DNA of 64,000 nt from an uncultured Bacteroides sp. (GTDB taxonomy: Bacteria; Bacteroidota; Bacteroidia; Bacteroidales; Bacteroidaceae): positions 124,001-188,000 of the forward strand of contig CABMPP010000007.1 in assembly GCA_902388495.1 (NCBI GenBank), written 5' to 3'. A model generated the notes under the pieces. The model ran no database searches and was not told where the DNA came from. It was given only the letters and a program-made list of their open reading frames with translations. Positions 18,581 through 27,195 of this stretch are shown one piece after another; within the stretch, counting starts at the first letter, position 1; each line of letters opens with the position of its first letter. Both the position numbers and the translations under genes were made by a program.

Positions 18581-19417
18581 ATGAATGTAACCGTTTCTCA
18601 TATCCGCAGCACTTTGCAGAGGTCTTATCCTGTACAAGAAGCCGCCAACCTTTCCCGCATTATCTGCTGTGAAATGTTAGGGCAGAGTGCCGTTGATTAT
18701 TATCTGGGCAAAGATATGATTTTATCCCCAAAAGATGAAAAGGAATTGGAAACCATTCTCGCCCGGCTGTGCAATTTTGAACCGATACAATATATACAAG
18801 GTGTAGCCCGTTTTTGGGGCCGGAGTTTCCGGGTGGCTCCGGGGGTATTGATTCCCCGTCCTGAAACGGAAGAATTGGTAGAAAGGATCTTGAAAGAAAT
18901 TTCTCCGGCTTCCCGCATCCTTGATATTGGCACCGGTAGTGGCTGTATAGCGGTTACTTTGTCGAAAGAACTGCCAACGGCACAGGTCATGGCTTGGGAT
19001 ATATCCCAAGATGCCCTTGCCATAGCCCGTAGCAACAACGAACTATTGCAGGCTTCCGTCCATTTTTTGCAGTGCGACGTGCTGGCTTACCAACCGGCTC
19101 CGGATGATTGTTACGACGTGATTGTCAGTAATCCGCCGTATGTTACGGAAGCAGAAAAGCAGGAAATGGAACGAAATGTACTGGATTGGGAACCTTTTTC
19201 GGCTTTATTTGTTCCAGATGCAGATCCGCTCCGCTTCTATCGTCGTATCGGTGAGTTAGGGCTGAAGATGCTGGTGGCCGGCGGCAAACTTTATTTTGAA
19301 ATAAACCGGGCATTTGGTGAAGCTATTGTCATGATGCTTCGTGAACAGGGATATGCCGATGCCTATATTCTAAAAGATATTTCCGGCAACGACCGGTATG
19401 TAATTGCAGAACGATGA
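18581..19417 (+). CDS. prmC: Peptide chain release factor N5-glutamine methyltransferase
   Basis: Methylates the GGQ glutamine of release factors RF1 and RF2. The 278-aa protein has an N-terminal helical domain, the SAM-binding ILDIGTGSGCIAV and the catalytic NPPY motif (IVSNPPYVTEAEKQEM). A TACTTTTG -7 element lies about 25 bp upstream. Its stop overlaps the recX start (ATGA). Confidence 0.94.
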   Translation: MNVTVSHIRSTLQRSYPVQEAANLSRIICCEMLGQSAVDYYLGKDMILSPKDEKELETILARLCNFEPIQYIQGVARFWGRSFRVAPGVLIPRPETEELVERILKEISPASRILDIGTGSGCIAVTLSKELPTAQVMAWDISQDALAIARSNNELLQASVHFLQCDVLAYQPAPDDCYDVIVSNPPYVTEAEKQEMERNVLDWEPFSALFVPDADPLRFYRRIGELGLKMLVAGGKLYFEINRAFGEAIVMMLREQGYADAYILKDISGNDRYVIAER

Positions 19418-19893
19418 CAGAAATAACCGAAACAGAAGCTCTGAGCCGCGTGGCAGCCTATTGCTCTACTGCCGAGCATTGCCGGGCGGAGATTGCAGAA
19501 AAACTGCAACGATGGAGCGTCGCCTATGATGCCATAGACCGTATCATAGCCCGTCTGGAACAAGAAAAGTATATTGATGAAGAGCGCTTCTGCCGTGCTT
19601 TTATCAATGATAAATACCGTTTTGCCAAATGGGGTAAAATGAAAATAGGGCAAGCCCTGCAGCTGAAGAAGATTTCTTCGTCTGTCTACTGGTCTTTTCT
19701 GAATGAAATTGATGAAGAGGAATATCTCTCCATTCTGCGTGGATTGTTAACCGCAAAACGGAAAAGCATCCATGCCGACACGGAATATGAACTGAACGGA
19801 AAATTGATACGTTTTGCGTTGAGCCGGGGTTTCGAAATGAAAGATATACGTCGTTGTATAGACGTTTCTGATGAAAATGATTACTCCGAATGA
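19414..19893 (+). CDS. recX: Regulatory protein RecX
   Basis: A 159-aa all-helical RecX-family protein (LSRVAAYCSTAEHCRAEIAEKLQRW, QEKYIDEERFCRAFINDKYRFAKWG) with the tandem three-helix repeats of the family. RecX proteins bind RecA filaments and moderate recombination. It is coupled to prmC by a 4-nt overlap rather than lying next to recA, which is common in Bacteroidetes. Confidence 0.85.
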   Translation: MTEITETEALSRVAAYCSTAEHCRAEIAEKLQRWSVAYDAIDRIIARLEQEKYIDEERFCRAFINDKYRFAKWGKMKIGQALQLKKISSSVYWSFLNEIDEEEYLSILRGLLTAKRKSIHADTEYELNGKLIRFALSRGFEMKDIRRCIDVSDENDYSE

Positions 19894-19974
19894 AAAATTA
19901 TTGGCATTCTCTTTTTTATTCTCGTTCTGTTTCTGTATTTTTGTGCCATATTTATCATAATAGTTAGTTTTGCT

Positions 19975-20613
19975 ATGAAAACTTTAGAAAGATTGTTTGC
20001 TGAAAAGTTGCTGAAGATAAAAGCGATTAAACTACAACCGGCTAACCCGTTTACTTGGGCATCTGGATGGAAGTCTCCATTTTATTGTGATAACCGCAAA
20101 ACCCTTTCTTATCCTTCCCTCCGTAATTTTGTGAAAATTGAAATTACGCGTTTGATATTGGAACGTTTCGGACAGGTCGATGCTATTGCTGGTGTGGCTA
20201 CGGGAGCTATCCCGCAGGGAGCCTTGGTGGCCGATGCATTGAACTTGCCGTTTGTATATGTACGCTCCACTCCGAAAGACCATGGATTGGAGAATCTGAT
20301 TGAAGGTGAACTTCGCCCCGGTATGAAAGTTGTAGTAGTAGAAGACTTGATCTCTACGGGAGGAAGCAGTCTGAAGGCTGTCGAAGCCATTCGTCGTGAT
20401 GGCTGCGAAGTAATCGGTATGGTTGCTGCCTATACGTATGGTTTCCCGGTTGCCGAGAAAGCGTTCAAGGATGCAAAAGTACCCTTGCTGACATTGACCA
20501 ACTACGAAGCTGTTATGGAAGTAGCACTGCGTACGGGATACATTGAGGAAGAAGATGTAGAGACGCTGAATGAATGGCGCAAAGATCCGGCTCATTGGGA
20601 TGCTGGTAAATAA
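19975..20613 (+). CDS. pyrE: Orotate phosphoribosyltransferase
   Basis: Adds phosphoribose from PRPP to orotate in UMP synthesis. The 212-aa protein has the PRPP-binding loop VVVVEDLISTGGSSLKAVEAI and an N-terminal TWASGWKSPFYCDNRK motif. A TATTTTTG element in the 81-bp gap suggests its own promoter; a terminator follows. Confidence 0.95.
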   Translation: MKTLERLFAEKLLKIKAIKLQPANPFTWASGWKSPFYCDNRKTLSYPSLRNFVKIEITRLILERFGQVDAIAGVATGAIPQGALVADALNLPFVYVRSTPKDHGLENLIEGELRPGMKVVVVEDLISTGGSSLKAVEAIRRDGCEVIGMVAAYTYGFPVAEKAFKDAKVPLLTLTNYEAVMEVALRTGYIEEEDVETLNEWRKDPAHWDAGK

Positions 20614-20655
20614 AACGTATTCTTGTTAATAATATAGTATGATGAAAGAGCCATT

Positions 20656-20698
20656 CGGACAGATTCTGTCCGGGTAGTTCTTTTGTCTTTTTAATCCG
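20656..20698 (+). terminator. Terminator after pyrE
   Basis: Perfect 7-bp stem (CGGACAG / CTGTCCG) with a 3-nt loop, then a T-rich tract. It lies between pyrE and the SRPBCC gene. Confidence 0.7.
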
Positions 20699-20706
20699 AT
20701 TGAAAT

Positions 20707-21117
20707 ATGACGAAATTTGAAAGTGGAGTAAAGGTTATTCCTGCTTCACAAGAGGCTGTCTATGAGAAATTGTCTGACTTGAGCAACCTGGAGAAAGTAA
20801 AAGACCGCCTGCCCGAGGATAAAGTGAAGAATTTGAGCTTTGACTCGGAAAGCATAAGCATAGAAGTGGCTCCTGTAGGGAAAATCACCTTGCAGATCAT
20901 AGAAAGAGAACCGTGTAAATGCATCAAGTTCGAAACAACCACTTCGCCGCTACCTTTCAACCTGTGGATACAGATTGTACCCGTCACTGATATCGAATGC
21001 AAGATGAAGCTGACTATCGGGCTGGATATCAATCCGTTTATGAAGACCATGGTGCAGAAGCCTTTACAGGAGGGACTTGAGAAGATGGCAGACATGCTGG
21101 CAATGATACAATACTAA
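20707..21117 (+). CDS. SRPBCC (START-like) family protein
   Basis: A 136-aa protein predicted to fold as a helix-grip SRPBCC domain: an N-terminal strand then KVIPASQEAVYEKLSDLSNLEKV, a run of beta strands and a long C-terminal helix (PLQEGLEKMADMLAMI). Such proteins bind lipids or other hydrophobic ligands, but no ligand can be assigned. It is 18 bp upstream of argH and probably co-transcribed; a link to arginine synthesis is not established. Confidence 0.65.
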   Translation: MTKFESGVKVIPASQEAVYEKLSDLSNLEKVKDRLPEDKVKNLSFDSESISIEVAPVGKITLQIIEREPCKCIKFETTTSPLPFNLWIQIVPVTDIECKMKLTIGLDINPFMKTMVQKPLQEGLEKMADMLAMIQY

Positions 21118-21135
21118 TAAGTTATAACTCGATTT

Positions 21136-22476
21136 ATGGCTCAGAAACTTTGGGAAAAATCCGTTCAAGTAAATAAGGATATTGAACGCTTTACGGTGGG
21201 ACGCGACCGTGAAATGGATCTCTATTTGGCAAAGCACGATGTGCTGGGCTCTATGGCGCATATCACAATGCTTCAGAGTATCGGCCTGCTGACAAAAGAA
21301 GAATTGGAACAACTGCTTGCCGAGTTGAAGAATATCTATGCAACGGCAGAACGCGGAGAGTTCGTGATAGAAGAAGGAGTCGAAGATGTACATTCGCAGG
21401 TAGAACTTATGCTGACGCGCAAGCTGGGTGATGTGGGCAAGAAGATTCATAGCGGACGTTCGCGTAACGACCAGGTGCTGCTCGACTTGAAACTCTTTAC
21501 CCGTGCCGAAATCAAAGAAATTGCTGAAGCTGTGGAACAGCTGTTTCATGTACTTATTATGCAAAGCGAGCGGTATAAGAGTGTACTGATGCCCGGTTAT
21601 ACCCACTTGCAGATAGCAATGCCTTCTTCTTTCGGACTGTGGTTCGGCGCTTATGCCGAGAGTTTGGTAGATGACATGTTGTTCCTGCAGGCTGCATTCA
21701 GGATGTGTAACCGCAATCCTTTGGGGTCGGCTGCCGGATATGGCTCTTCTTTCCCATTGAACCGTACGATGACGACCCGCCTTCTGGGTTTCGACTCGCT
21801 GAATTATAATGTTGTGTATGCCCAGATGGGACGCGGCAAGATGGAGCGCAACGTAGCATTTGCCCTTGCCAGCATAGCCGGTACCATCTCCAAGCTGGCA
21901 TTCGATGCATGTATGTTCAATAGCCAAAACTTTGGTTTTGTTAAGTTGCCGGATGATTGTACTACCGGTTCCAGCATCATGCCACATAAAAAGAATCCGG
22001 ATGTCTTTGAACTGACGCGTGCTAAATGCAACAAACTTCAATCCCTGCCCCAGCAGATAATGATGATTGCCAATAATCTGCCTTCCGGTTATTTCCGTGA
22101 CTTGCAGATTATCAAGGAAGTCTTCCTTCCTGCCTTCCAGGAACTGAAAGACTGTTTGCAGATGACGACTTACATCATGAACGAGATTAAGGTGAATGAG
22201 CACATCCTTGATGATGACAAGTATCTGCTTATCTTCAGTGTAGAGGAAGTGAACCGCCTTGCACGCGAAGGGATGCCTTTCCGTGATGCTTATAAGAAGG
22301 TGGGATTGGATATAGAGGCTGGAAATTTCTCGCATAGTAAAGAAGTTCATCACACCCATGAGGGAAGCATCGGAAATCTTTGTAATGATGCGATTACTGC
22401 ATTGATGCAGAAGGTTGTAGATGATTTTAACTTCGAGACGATGGAGGTTGCAGAGAAAGAATTGCTCGGCAGATAA
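21136..22476 (+). CDS. argH: Argininosuccinate lyase
   Basis: Splits argininosuccinate into arginine and fumarate, the last step of arginine synthesis. The 446-aa protein shows VHSQVELMLTRKLGDVGKKIHSGRSRNDQV and the fumarase/aspartase superfamily signature GSSIMPHKKNPD with the catalytic Ser loop. Full length. A 27-bp tRNA-Leu fragment begins 7 bp after its stop, so its extreme 3' end may lie next to an old recombination scar. Confidence 0.95.
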   Translation: MAQKLWEKSVQVNKDIERFTVGRDREMDLYLAKHDVLGSMAHITMLQSIGLLTKEELEQLLAELKNIYATAERGEFVIEEGVEDVHSQVELMLTRKLGDVGKKIHSGRSRNDQVLLDLKLFTRAEIKEIAEAVEQLFHVLIMQSERYKSVLMPGYTHLQIAMPSSFGLWFGAYAESLVDDMLFLQAAFRMCNRNPLGSAAGYGSSFPLNRTMTTRLLGFDSLNYNVVYAQMGRGKMERNVAFALASIAGTISKLAFDACMFNSQNFGFVKLPDDCTTGSSIMPHKKNPDVFELTRAKCNKLQSLPQQIMMIANNLPSGYFRDLQIIKEVFLPAFQELKDCLQMTTYIMNEIKVNEHILDDDKYLLIFSVEEVNRLAREGMPFRDAYKKVGLDIEAGNFSHSKEVHHTHEGSIGNLCNDAITALMQKVVDDFNFETMEVAEKELLGR

Positions 22477-22482
22477 AAGAGT

Positions 22483-22509
22483 TGCGGGTTCAAGTCCCGC
22501 TTCGAGTAC
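22483..22509 (+). pseudogene. Orphan 3' fragment of tRNA-Leu(TAA)
   Basis: 27 bases identical to the T-arm and acceptor 3' side of the intact tRNA-Leu at 22679 (shared part 22736-22762), with no matching 5' half. It lies immediately after argH, upstream of the tRNA-Gly promoter. It is most simply a scar of an earlier tRNA duplication, deletion or element insertion. Confidence 0.75.
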
Positions 22510-22529
22510 GATACTTTTTAAAAGAAATA

Positions 22530-22561
22530 TTTGGCAGGAACGGGAAAACTGTTTATCTTTG
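22530..22561 (+). promoter_or_regulatory. Promoter of the tRNA-Gly/tRNA-Leu unit
   Basis: TTTG (22530-22533), 20 bp, TATCTTTG (22554-22561): a near-ideal Bacteroides promoter, 17 bp before tRNA-Gly. Confidence 0.75.
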
Positions 22562-22577
22562 CACCCGTTCCTCAAAT

Positions 22578-22650
22578 GCGGAAATAGCTCAGTTGGTAGA
22601 GCACAACCTTGCCAAGGTTGGGGTCGCGAGTTCGAGTCTCGTTTTCCGCT
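22578..22650 (+). tRNA. tRNA-Gly (anticodon GCC)
   Basis: 73-nt cloverleaf: acceptor GCGGAAA/TTTTCCGC (with discriminator T), D-arm with AGTTGGTAGAG, anticodon arm CAACCTTGCCAAGGTTG placing GCC in the loop, and T-arm GAGTTCGAGTCTC. CCA is not encoded. Confidence 0.93.
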
Positions 22651-22678
22651 CTTTCTTTTTTCTTCTTTCTTTGAGGAT

Positions 22679-22762
22679 GCTCGAATGGTGGAATGGTAGA
22701 CACGAAGGACTTAAAATCCTTTGGCCATTGCGGCTGTGCGGGTTCAAGTCCCGCTTCGAGTA
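22679..22762 (+). tRNA. tRNA-Leu (anticodon TAA), integration site of the island
   Basis: 84-nt class II tRNA. Acceptor GCTCGAA pairs with TTCGAGT, anticodon loop CTTAAAA gives TAA, a long variable arm follows, then T-arm GCGGGTTCAAGTCCCGC. CCA is not encoded. The gene stays intact at the left end of the island because the element restores its 3' half. Its terminator (stem 22769-22799) is part of the duplicated att sequence. Confidence 0.93.
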
Positions 22763-22812
22763 CTGTTTAAAGCTCTGTAAATCAAGTGTTTACGGGGCTT
22801 TATTCTTTTATG
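22707..22812 (+). repeat. attL: tRNA-Leu 3' half plus terminator
   Basis: Matches 30855-30960 over 106 bases: identical for the first 75 (22707-22781), a 7-base differing block that is the terminator loop, then identical for 24 more. It spans the anticodon arm to the tRNA terminator. Confidence 0.9.
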
Positions 22813-22867
22813 AAACTTCCTTGCTTTCTTCATTAAATGATACAGATTCTACCGGATTTGGGCTACT

Positions 22868-22903
22868 GAGTTAAACCGAGAGTTAAACCAAGAGTTAAAC
22901 CGA
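22868..22903 (+). repeat. Three 12-bp direct repeats before int (putative integrase arm sites)
   Basis: GAGTTAAACC plus 2 variable bases, repeated exactly every 12 bp at 22868, 22880 and 22892, ending 7 bp before the integrase start. The same unit recurs near attR, as expected of arm-type binding sites. Confidence 0.7.
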
Positions 22904-22910
22904 AATTGTA

Positions 22911-24116
22911 ATGAAAGCTACTGTTAATGTATTGTGTTACAGGTCTAAAACTCTTAGTAATGGTGAACATCCAATCATGTTACGCGTGTGTAAAGGCGGT
23001 AAGAAGAAGTATATCGGTCTTGGAATCTCTGTAAATCCCAAATATTGGGACTTTGAGAAGAACAAGCCTAAACGTAATTGCCCTAATCGGGAACAGATAA
23101 TCAAGGTTATTAATGAGCAGGAACAGAAGTATTCAGAGCAGATACTTGAATTTTCTACGGAGCAACGGGAATATTCTCCTACTACTCTGGTTGAAGCAGT
23201 TGCCCCGATACGTAAGAGTAAAACTGTTAATGATATGTTTGAAGAGTATATAACTCAACTTAAAGATGAAGGCAGGTTGGGGTATGCGTTATCTGTGCAG
23301 CAAGTCCGTAATTCTCTGTTAAAATTCAAGGGACATTCGGATGTGTTTTTCTCTGAAATAGATGTGAACTGGCTGAAAACGTATGAATCGTGGTTGAGAT
23401 GCTGCAAGTTGGAAGATAATACGATTGGCATCCGTTTCAGAACGCTACGAGCAGTCTATAATTTGGCTCTGACTGAGGGGGTGGTAAAGGCTGATTGTTA
23501 TCCATTCAAGAAGTATAAGGTGTCTAAATTGCATAAAGAGACTGCCAAGCGCGCCATAACAAAAGAGCAGGTGAAGCAGGTTATTGAATATGATGTGTCA
23601 GGAGCACGTTTCTATAAGAGGTTGGCAGTTGATATGTTTACGTTCTCTTATTTGATGGGCGGTATCAACTTTACTGATATGGCACTTCTTACTGATAAGA
23701 ACTTTGAAGGTGAGCGTTTAGTGTATGTTCGTCAGAAAACGAAGAAGTTGATAATGTTACCATTGCAGGAGAAGGCTATGGAAATAGCGGGCCGTTATCG
23801 CTCTCCACAGTGTAAATATATATTTCCGATACTGGATAATAGAGAGCGAACTCCACGACAAATAAGGAATCGAATATATGACGTATTAGCCAATGTGAAT
23901 GGACATTTGGAAGATATTGGGAAGGAATTGGGGATTGAGTTGAAGATTTCCAGTTATGTTGCTCGTCATTCTTATGCTACGGTCTTGAAACGTTCGGGAG
24001 TTTCGACTTCTGTAATCAGTGAATCTTTGGGGCATAGTTCTGAACGGGTAACACAGATTTACTTGGATAGTTTTGAGAATAAGCAACTTGATGATGCTAT
24101 GAAGCACTTACTTTAA
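22911..24116 (+). CDS. int: Tyrosine recombinase / integrase of the island
   Basis: 401-aa integrase with an N-terminal arm-binding region (about residues 1-100), a core-binding SAM-like domain (about 105-200) and a C-terminal catalytic domain. Catalytic Lys is in RQKTKKLIML, box II Arg in SYVARHSY (near residue 351), His in LGHSS and the nucleophile in QIYLDSF (near residue 384). The usual first Arg is not visible: the equivalent SYLMGGINF has no Arg, as in the CTnDOT-type integrases where Arg I is absent. It reads inward from attL and is followed by a terminator. It should catalyse integration at tRNA-Leu. Confidence 0.93.
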   Translation: MKATVNVLCYRSKTLSNGEHPIMLRVCKGGKKKYIGLGISVNPKYWDFEKNKPKRNCPNREQIIKVINEQEQKYSEQILEFSTEQREYSPTTLVEAVAPIRKSKTVNDMFEEYITQLKDEGRLGYALSVQQVRNSLLKFKGHSDVFFSEIDVNWLKTYESWLRCCKLEDNTIGIRFRTLRAVYNLALTEGVVKADCYPFKKYKVSKLHKETAKRAITKEQVKQVIEYDVSGARFYKRLAVDMFTFSYLMGGINFTDMALLTDKNFEGERLVYVRQKTKKLIMLPLQEKAMEIAGRYRSPQCKYIFPILDNRERTPRQIRNRIYDVLANVNGHLEDIGKELGIELKISSYVARHSYATVLKRSGVSTSVISESLGHSSERVTQIYLDSFENKQLDDAMKHLL

Positions 24117-24121
24117 TTTAT

Positions 24122-24158
24122 AATGCCACTCTGTTGTATAATGGGGTGGCATTTCTTA
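24122..24158 (+). terminator. Terminator after int
   Basis: AATGCCACTC pairs with GGGTGGCATT (one G-U) around a 12-nt loop, followed by a short T-rich tail. Confidence 0.7.
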
Positions 24159-24242
24159 CTGAAATCCATTTGCTGATATTAGCGGATTAATACATATATT
24201 AACTGTTGCTTCAGGATTATCGGTATTTCTTGGCGCTCCCTA

Positions 24243-24411
24243 TTGTATGTAACAAAAATGTACCTATCTTTGTACCGTTGCAACTCCGCAACGAGAGCTC
24301 TTTAACTTGATGTACTGTATTAGCGTGACAACCATAATATTCCGTCTCGATTGCGATTGCAATACTTGGCGGTGATTCTGGTTATTTTAAATTTTAAAAC
24401 AATTAAAATTT
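24243..24411 (+). promoter_or_regulatory. Promoter and structured leader of the 294-aa island gene
   Basis: TTG (24243-24245), 19 bp, TATCTTTG (24265-24272), a good Bacteroides promoter. The leader of about 130 nt starts with a hairpin CGTTGC/GCAACG (24276-24293) and then GAGAGCTCTTTAAC. It is long for a housekeeping gene and could hold post-transcriptional control. Confidence 0.6.
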
Positions 24412-25296
24412 ATGAAGAATCGGAATCTAAAGACAGAGGAGAATCCTCTGTTTGTAATGACCGTCACTATCATGGCTGACGGTAAAGAGCAGGAAATAAT
24501 TCCTGTATTCTCAGAGTTCTCAATGGGACGCAAGTCATTTGGGAATGATAGTATTCACAATGCATTGGATAGAAGTAAGATTCTTCCTACTGTCTTTTCC
24601 TTTGTTGATGTGAAGACATTGGAGGGAGAGCAATATCCGCTGTTTGACTATGCGGGTAATCAGATACCTGATGATTTCGACTGCGAAATACCCCTCATGC
24701 TGTACTTGGATAAGGCTGATAACTTCCAGTTGTTGGGAGAAGTTGAAGAGCCACTAAATGCGGTTATTGTGGATGAATGCAAGTCGTTTGCAGATGCTTA
24801 TCAAAGGGTGGCGACTTCCGCCTATTACTCTAGAACCCCGAACAAAATAGAGTGGCTCGGTTGGGGAGGTATAGTCACTAACGATGATATACTGATTGCA
24901 ATCAGAGGGTTCTGTAACCTATATAAGGTGTCCGGCACTGTTGCCCAGAAATATTTCGGTATTCAGGTGTCAAACTCACTGCTACATGCCAAAGCACTTG
25001 GTATAAACGATTCCCTAATTACCCCTAAACGCACTCCTACGCAAGCCGTTGCACTTTACAAAGCTGCGGTAGAGGCTTTCGGAGTGAAGATTGCAGGTCA
25101 GGGATATTCGGTCAACGCTATTAATTACTGTATTAACAACAGCAGTTATGGCCTAGTTTTAGCAGCCTTAGCTGAAATTAAAGCAGAGGAGAAACTTCAA
25201 TTAGAGCATACTAAATGCGGCGAAAAAACAGCATGTATTCAGGCGCTCATGCTTGAAGTCATAAGAACCTTGAAAGAGGAAGCGGAGATTGCATAG
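24412..25296 (+). CDS. Unrecognised 294-aa island protein
   Basis: I do not recognise a family. No signal peptide or membrane segment; it appears soluble and mixed alpha/beta. The first 110 residues look beta-rich (VMTVTIMADGKEQEIIPVF, YPLFDYAGNQIPDDFD). The middle reads like helices that could bind DNA or protein (GWGGIVTNDDILIAIRGFCNLYKVSGTVAQKYFGI) and a C-terminal helix is charged. It has its own strong promoter and long leader and ends at a bidirectional-looking terminator shared with the helicase-like gene. Its placement beside the integrase suggests a role in element control or replication, which is inference only. Confidence 0.75.
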   Translation: MKNRNLKTEENPLFVMTVTIMADGKEQEIIPVFSEFSMGRKSFGNDSIHNALDRSKILPTVFSFVDVKTLEGEQYPLFDYAGNQIPDDFDCEIPLMLYLDKADNFQLLGEVEEPLNAVIVDECKSFADAYQRVATSAYYSRTPNKIEWLGWGGIVTNDDILIAIRGFCNLYKVSGTVAQKYFGIQVSNSLLHAKALGINDSLITPKRTPTQAVALYKAAVEAFGVKIAGQGYSVNAINYCINNSSYGLVLAALAEIKAEEKLQLEHTKCGEKTACIQALMLEVIRTLKEEAEIA

Positions 25297-25344
25297 AGAA
25301 ATTAACCCCGTCTGATTGATACAGATTCACAAGTAAAGAATTCG

Positions 25345-25379
25345 CCCCTGCCAGAGTTATCTAGCAGGGGTTTCTTTTT
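25345..25379 (+). terminator. Terminator between the 294-aa gene and the helicase-like gene
   Basis: Perfect 7-bp stem (CCCCTGC / GCAGGGG), then TTTCTTTTT; it touches the stop of the convergent gene. Confidence 0.8.
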
Positions 25380-27195
25380 ATCTAATCTCCCACCCGTTTC
25401 TACGACCTTCAGGAGTTACCACTTTCTGACCTGACAAAGAATCGGGAAAGTATTCAAGTATATCGGTCGCATGGGCTGTTTTCTTGAATCGCAATTTATC
25501 ATAGATAGATTGCAGTAATGCTTTCAATGCAGGGTTCGTTATCCGTTCCCCTCTCTTGATGACTTTACCAAGTTCATAGAGAATACGGCTCTTTGAGTTC
25601 ATTATGCTTATCTCATTTTTAAGGTTACACTCCTTATAACTTAACGCCTTGATTCTGGAACTTCCCAGAGTATTGTAGTAATACTCCAATTCAGGGTATT
25701 TGGATTGCAAGGTGTTTGCATATACGTCCAGTATCAAATTACCCTTATCCTTGTACTCACAATAATATTTCATCCTCTCCGAGAAATCCTCCTTCTTAAT
25801 CAGGTGCTTCAACTGTTCCTGATAGGATATATACTCTTGGTTTACAGAAGTATCAAAGTGATTGTCATCCAACTGCTTCCTGATGATGATTCCATTCTGA
25901 TAATTATGTTTCTGTAAATCGAAGCAGAACTGTTCATTTACGTAAGCTAGTCTATTGAAAACAAATTGCTGGGAATGTTCATCATACATAGTGTATGAAT
26001 CCTGATAACGTAATGACATTGGCATTTTGTTCCAGTCCTTGATGCGTTTCTGCTTCAACGGCTCTGCTTCATTGTTGTTCGATTTCACTTCCATATTGGT
26101 AACGGCAACCTTACCCTCTAATGCTTGGTAAAACTCTATGCCCGAAATTTCCTCTACGCTGGTATTATATATGAAGGTAAGATATTTCCTGAATGGATTG
26201 GAATCCAATCTTTGCCGACCTGCAATCTGAACAAGGTCGGTGGATATGTCTATGGAAGTGTTAATTCGGGTACAATCACTAATAACGAACGATGCTGCGC
26301 TTTCAGAATAGAAATCGCAACCCGCATAGGCAGTGGAAGTACAAAAGGTAAACTGTTTATGCGGTTCACCCTTCAACGGTATTCTCCCTCTGCTGAAACC
26401 TGCTCCAATCTTCTTGATTAGTTTGTCGTTGTCATCGGTACTTCCTACAATGATATTTACGTCCTCTGGTCTTAATTCCGTATGCTTGATGATGTTTAAG
26501 ATATTGGTTACGCTATTCAGGAAAATTACGCACTCTATAGATTGATGTACTTTATTGTCAATCACTATTGAAGGATAATTTTTTGCCTGATACATTCGCA
26601 CAATGTTGATGGCTATATTAATAGGCTTGGGATTCTTATATCTTATTAACTGTACTGTCTCTATCTCCTTCCATTGCAATTCATAATAAGGTATATCATT
26701 GAAAAAATCTATCTGCTCTAGATACTTGTCAAGAATTGGAGTTGCAGAAAGATATGTAATGTATGGGAAGGCTTTCAAGTGATTCAGAAAATGAAACTCC
26801 GTCTCTGATTTGAAGCTACTATCACTCAACAAACATTGAAACTCATCTACTACCACTCTCCACTCCGATTTATCTTTGATACATCCAATCAACTTATACA
26901 TGGAATCATAAGAAACCAAAATTTTAGGAATATCAGTATCCTGTATATATCTGTCAATCTCATCTTGATATACACCGCCAACAACAAGTAAGGAGTTTGA
27001 ATATTGGGCGTGCTTGTTCTTTAGGAGTTCGTTTCTAGGACTGCATATAATGGTCTTATGATTATCTATAAGTGCTACTGTGGTTGCTCCACAACCGGGT
27101 ATCTTTTTGTTGCATACTCCATTTGGAAGTTCAAATTCATCTAGGTCTGTGAGGTACTTGATACCTTCTGGAATAGAAATCAATTCTCTTCTCAT
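25378..27195 (-). CDS. SF2 helicase-like protein with atypical P-loop (possible replication protein)
   Basis: 605-aa protein with the layout of a superfamily 2 helicase: IPGCGATTVAL at the Walker A position near residue 31, VVVDEFQCLL (Walker B, DEFQ) near 115, YLSATPI (motif III) near 152 and VQIAGRQRLDSN (motif VI) near 325. The C-terminal 250 residues are helical and not recognised. The P-loop lacks the usual Lys (GCGATT in place of GxGKT). The motif spacing resembles the herpes-type origin-binding helicases found in some phages and mobile elements, so a role in element replication is plausible but unproven. Transcribed against the rest of the island. Confidence 0.65.
   Translation of the reverse strand: MRRELISIPEGIKYLTDLDEFELPNGVCNKKIPGCGATTVALIDNHKTIICSPRNELLKNKHAQYSNSLLVVGGVYQDEIDRYIQDTDIPKILVSYDSMYKLIGCIKDKSEWRVVVDEFQCLLSDSSFKSETEFHFLNHLKAFPYITYLSATPILDKYLEQIDFFNDIPYYELQWKEIETVQLIRYKNPKPINIAINIVRMYQAKNYPSIVIDNKVHQSIECVIFLNSVTNILNIIKHTELRPEDVNIIVGSTDDNDKLIKKIGAGFSRGRIPLKGEPHKQFTFCTSTAYAGCDFYSESAASFVISDCTRINTSIDISTDLVQIAGRQRLDSNPFRKYLTFIYNTSVEEISGIEFYQALEGKVAVTNMEVKSNNNEAEPLKQKRIKDWNKMPMSLRYQDSYTMYDEHSQQFVFNRLAYVNEQFCFDLQKHNYQNGIIIRKQLDDNHFDTSVNQEYISYQEQLKHLIKKEDFSERMKYYCEYKDKGNLILDVYANTLQSKYPELEYYYNTLGSSRIKALSYKECNLKNEISIMNSKSRILYELGKVIKRGERITNPALKALLQSIYDKLRFKKTAHATDILEYFPDSLSGQKVVTPEGRRNGWEIR

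Noticed and set aside
21064..22575. 503-aa minus-strand ORF opposite argH
   Set aside because: Antisense shadow; its N-terminus runs through the tRNA-Leu fragment (giving the well-known false 'AGLEPATLLS'-type tRNA translation).
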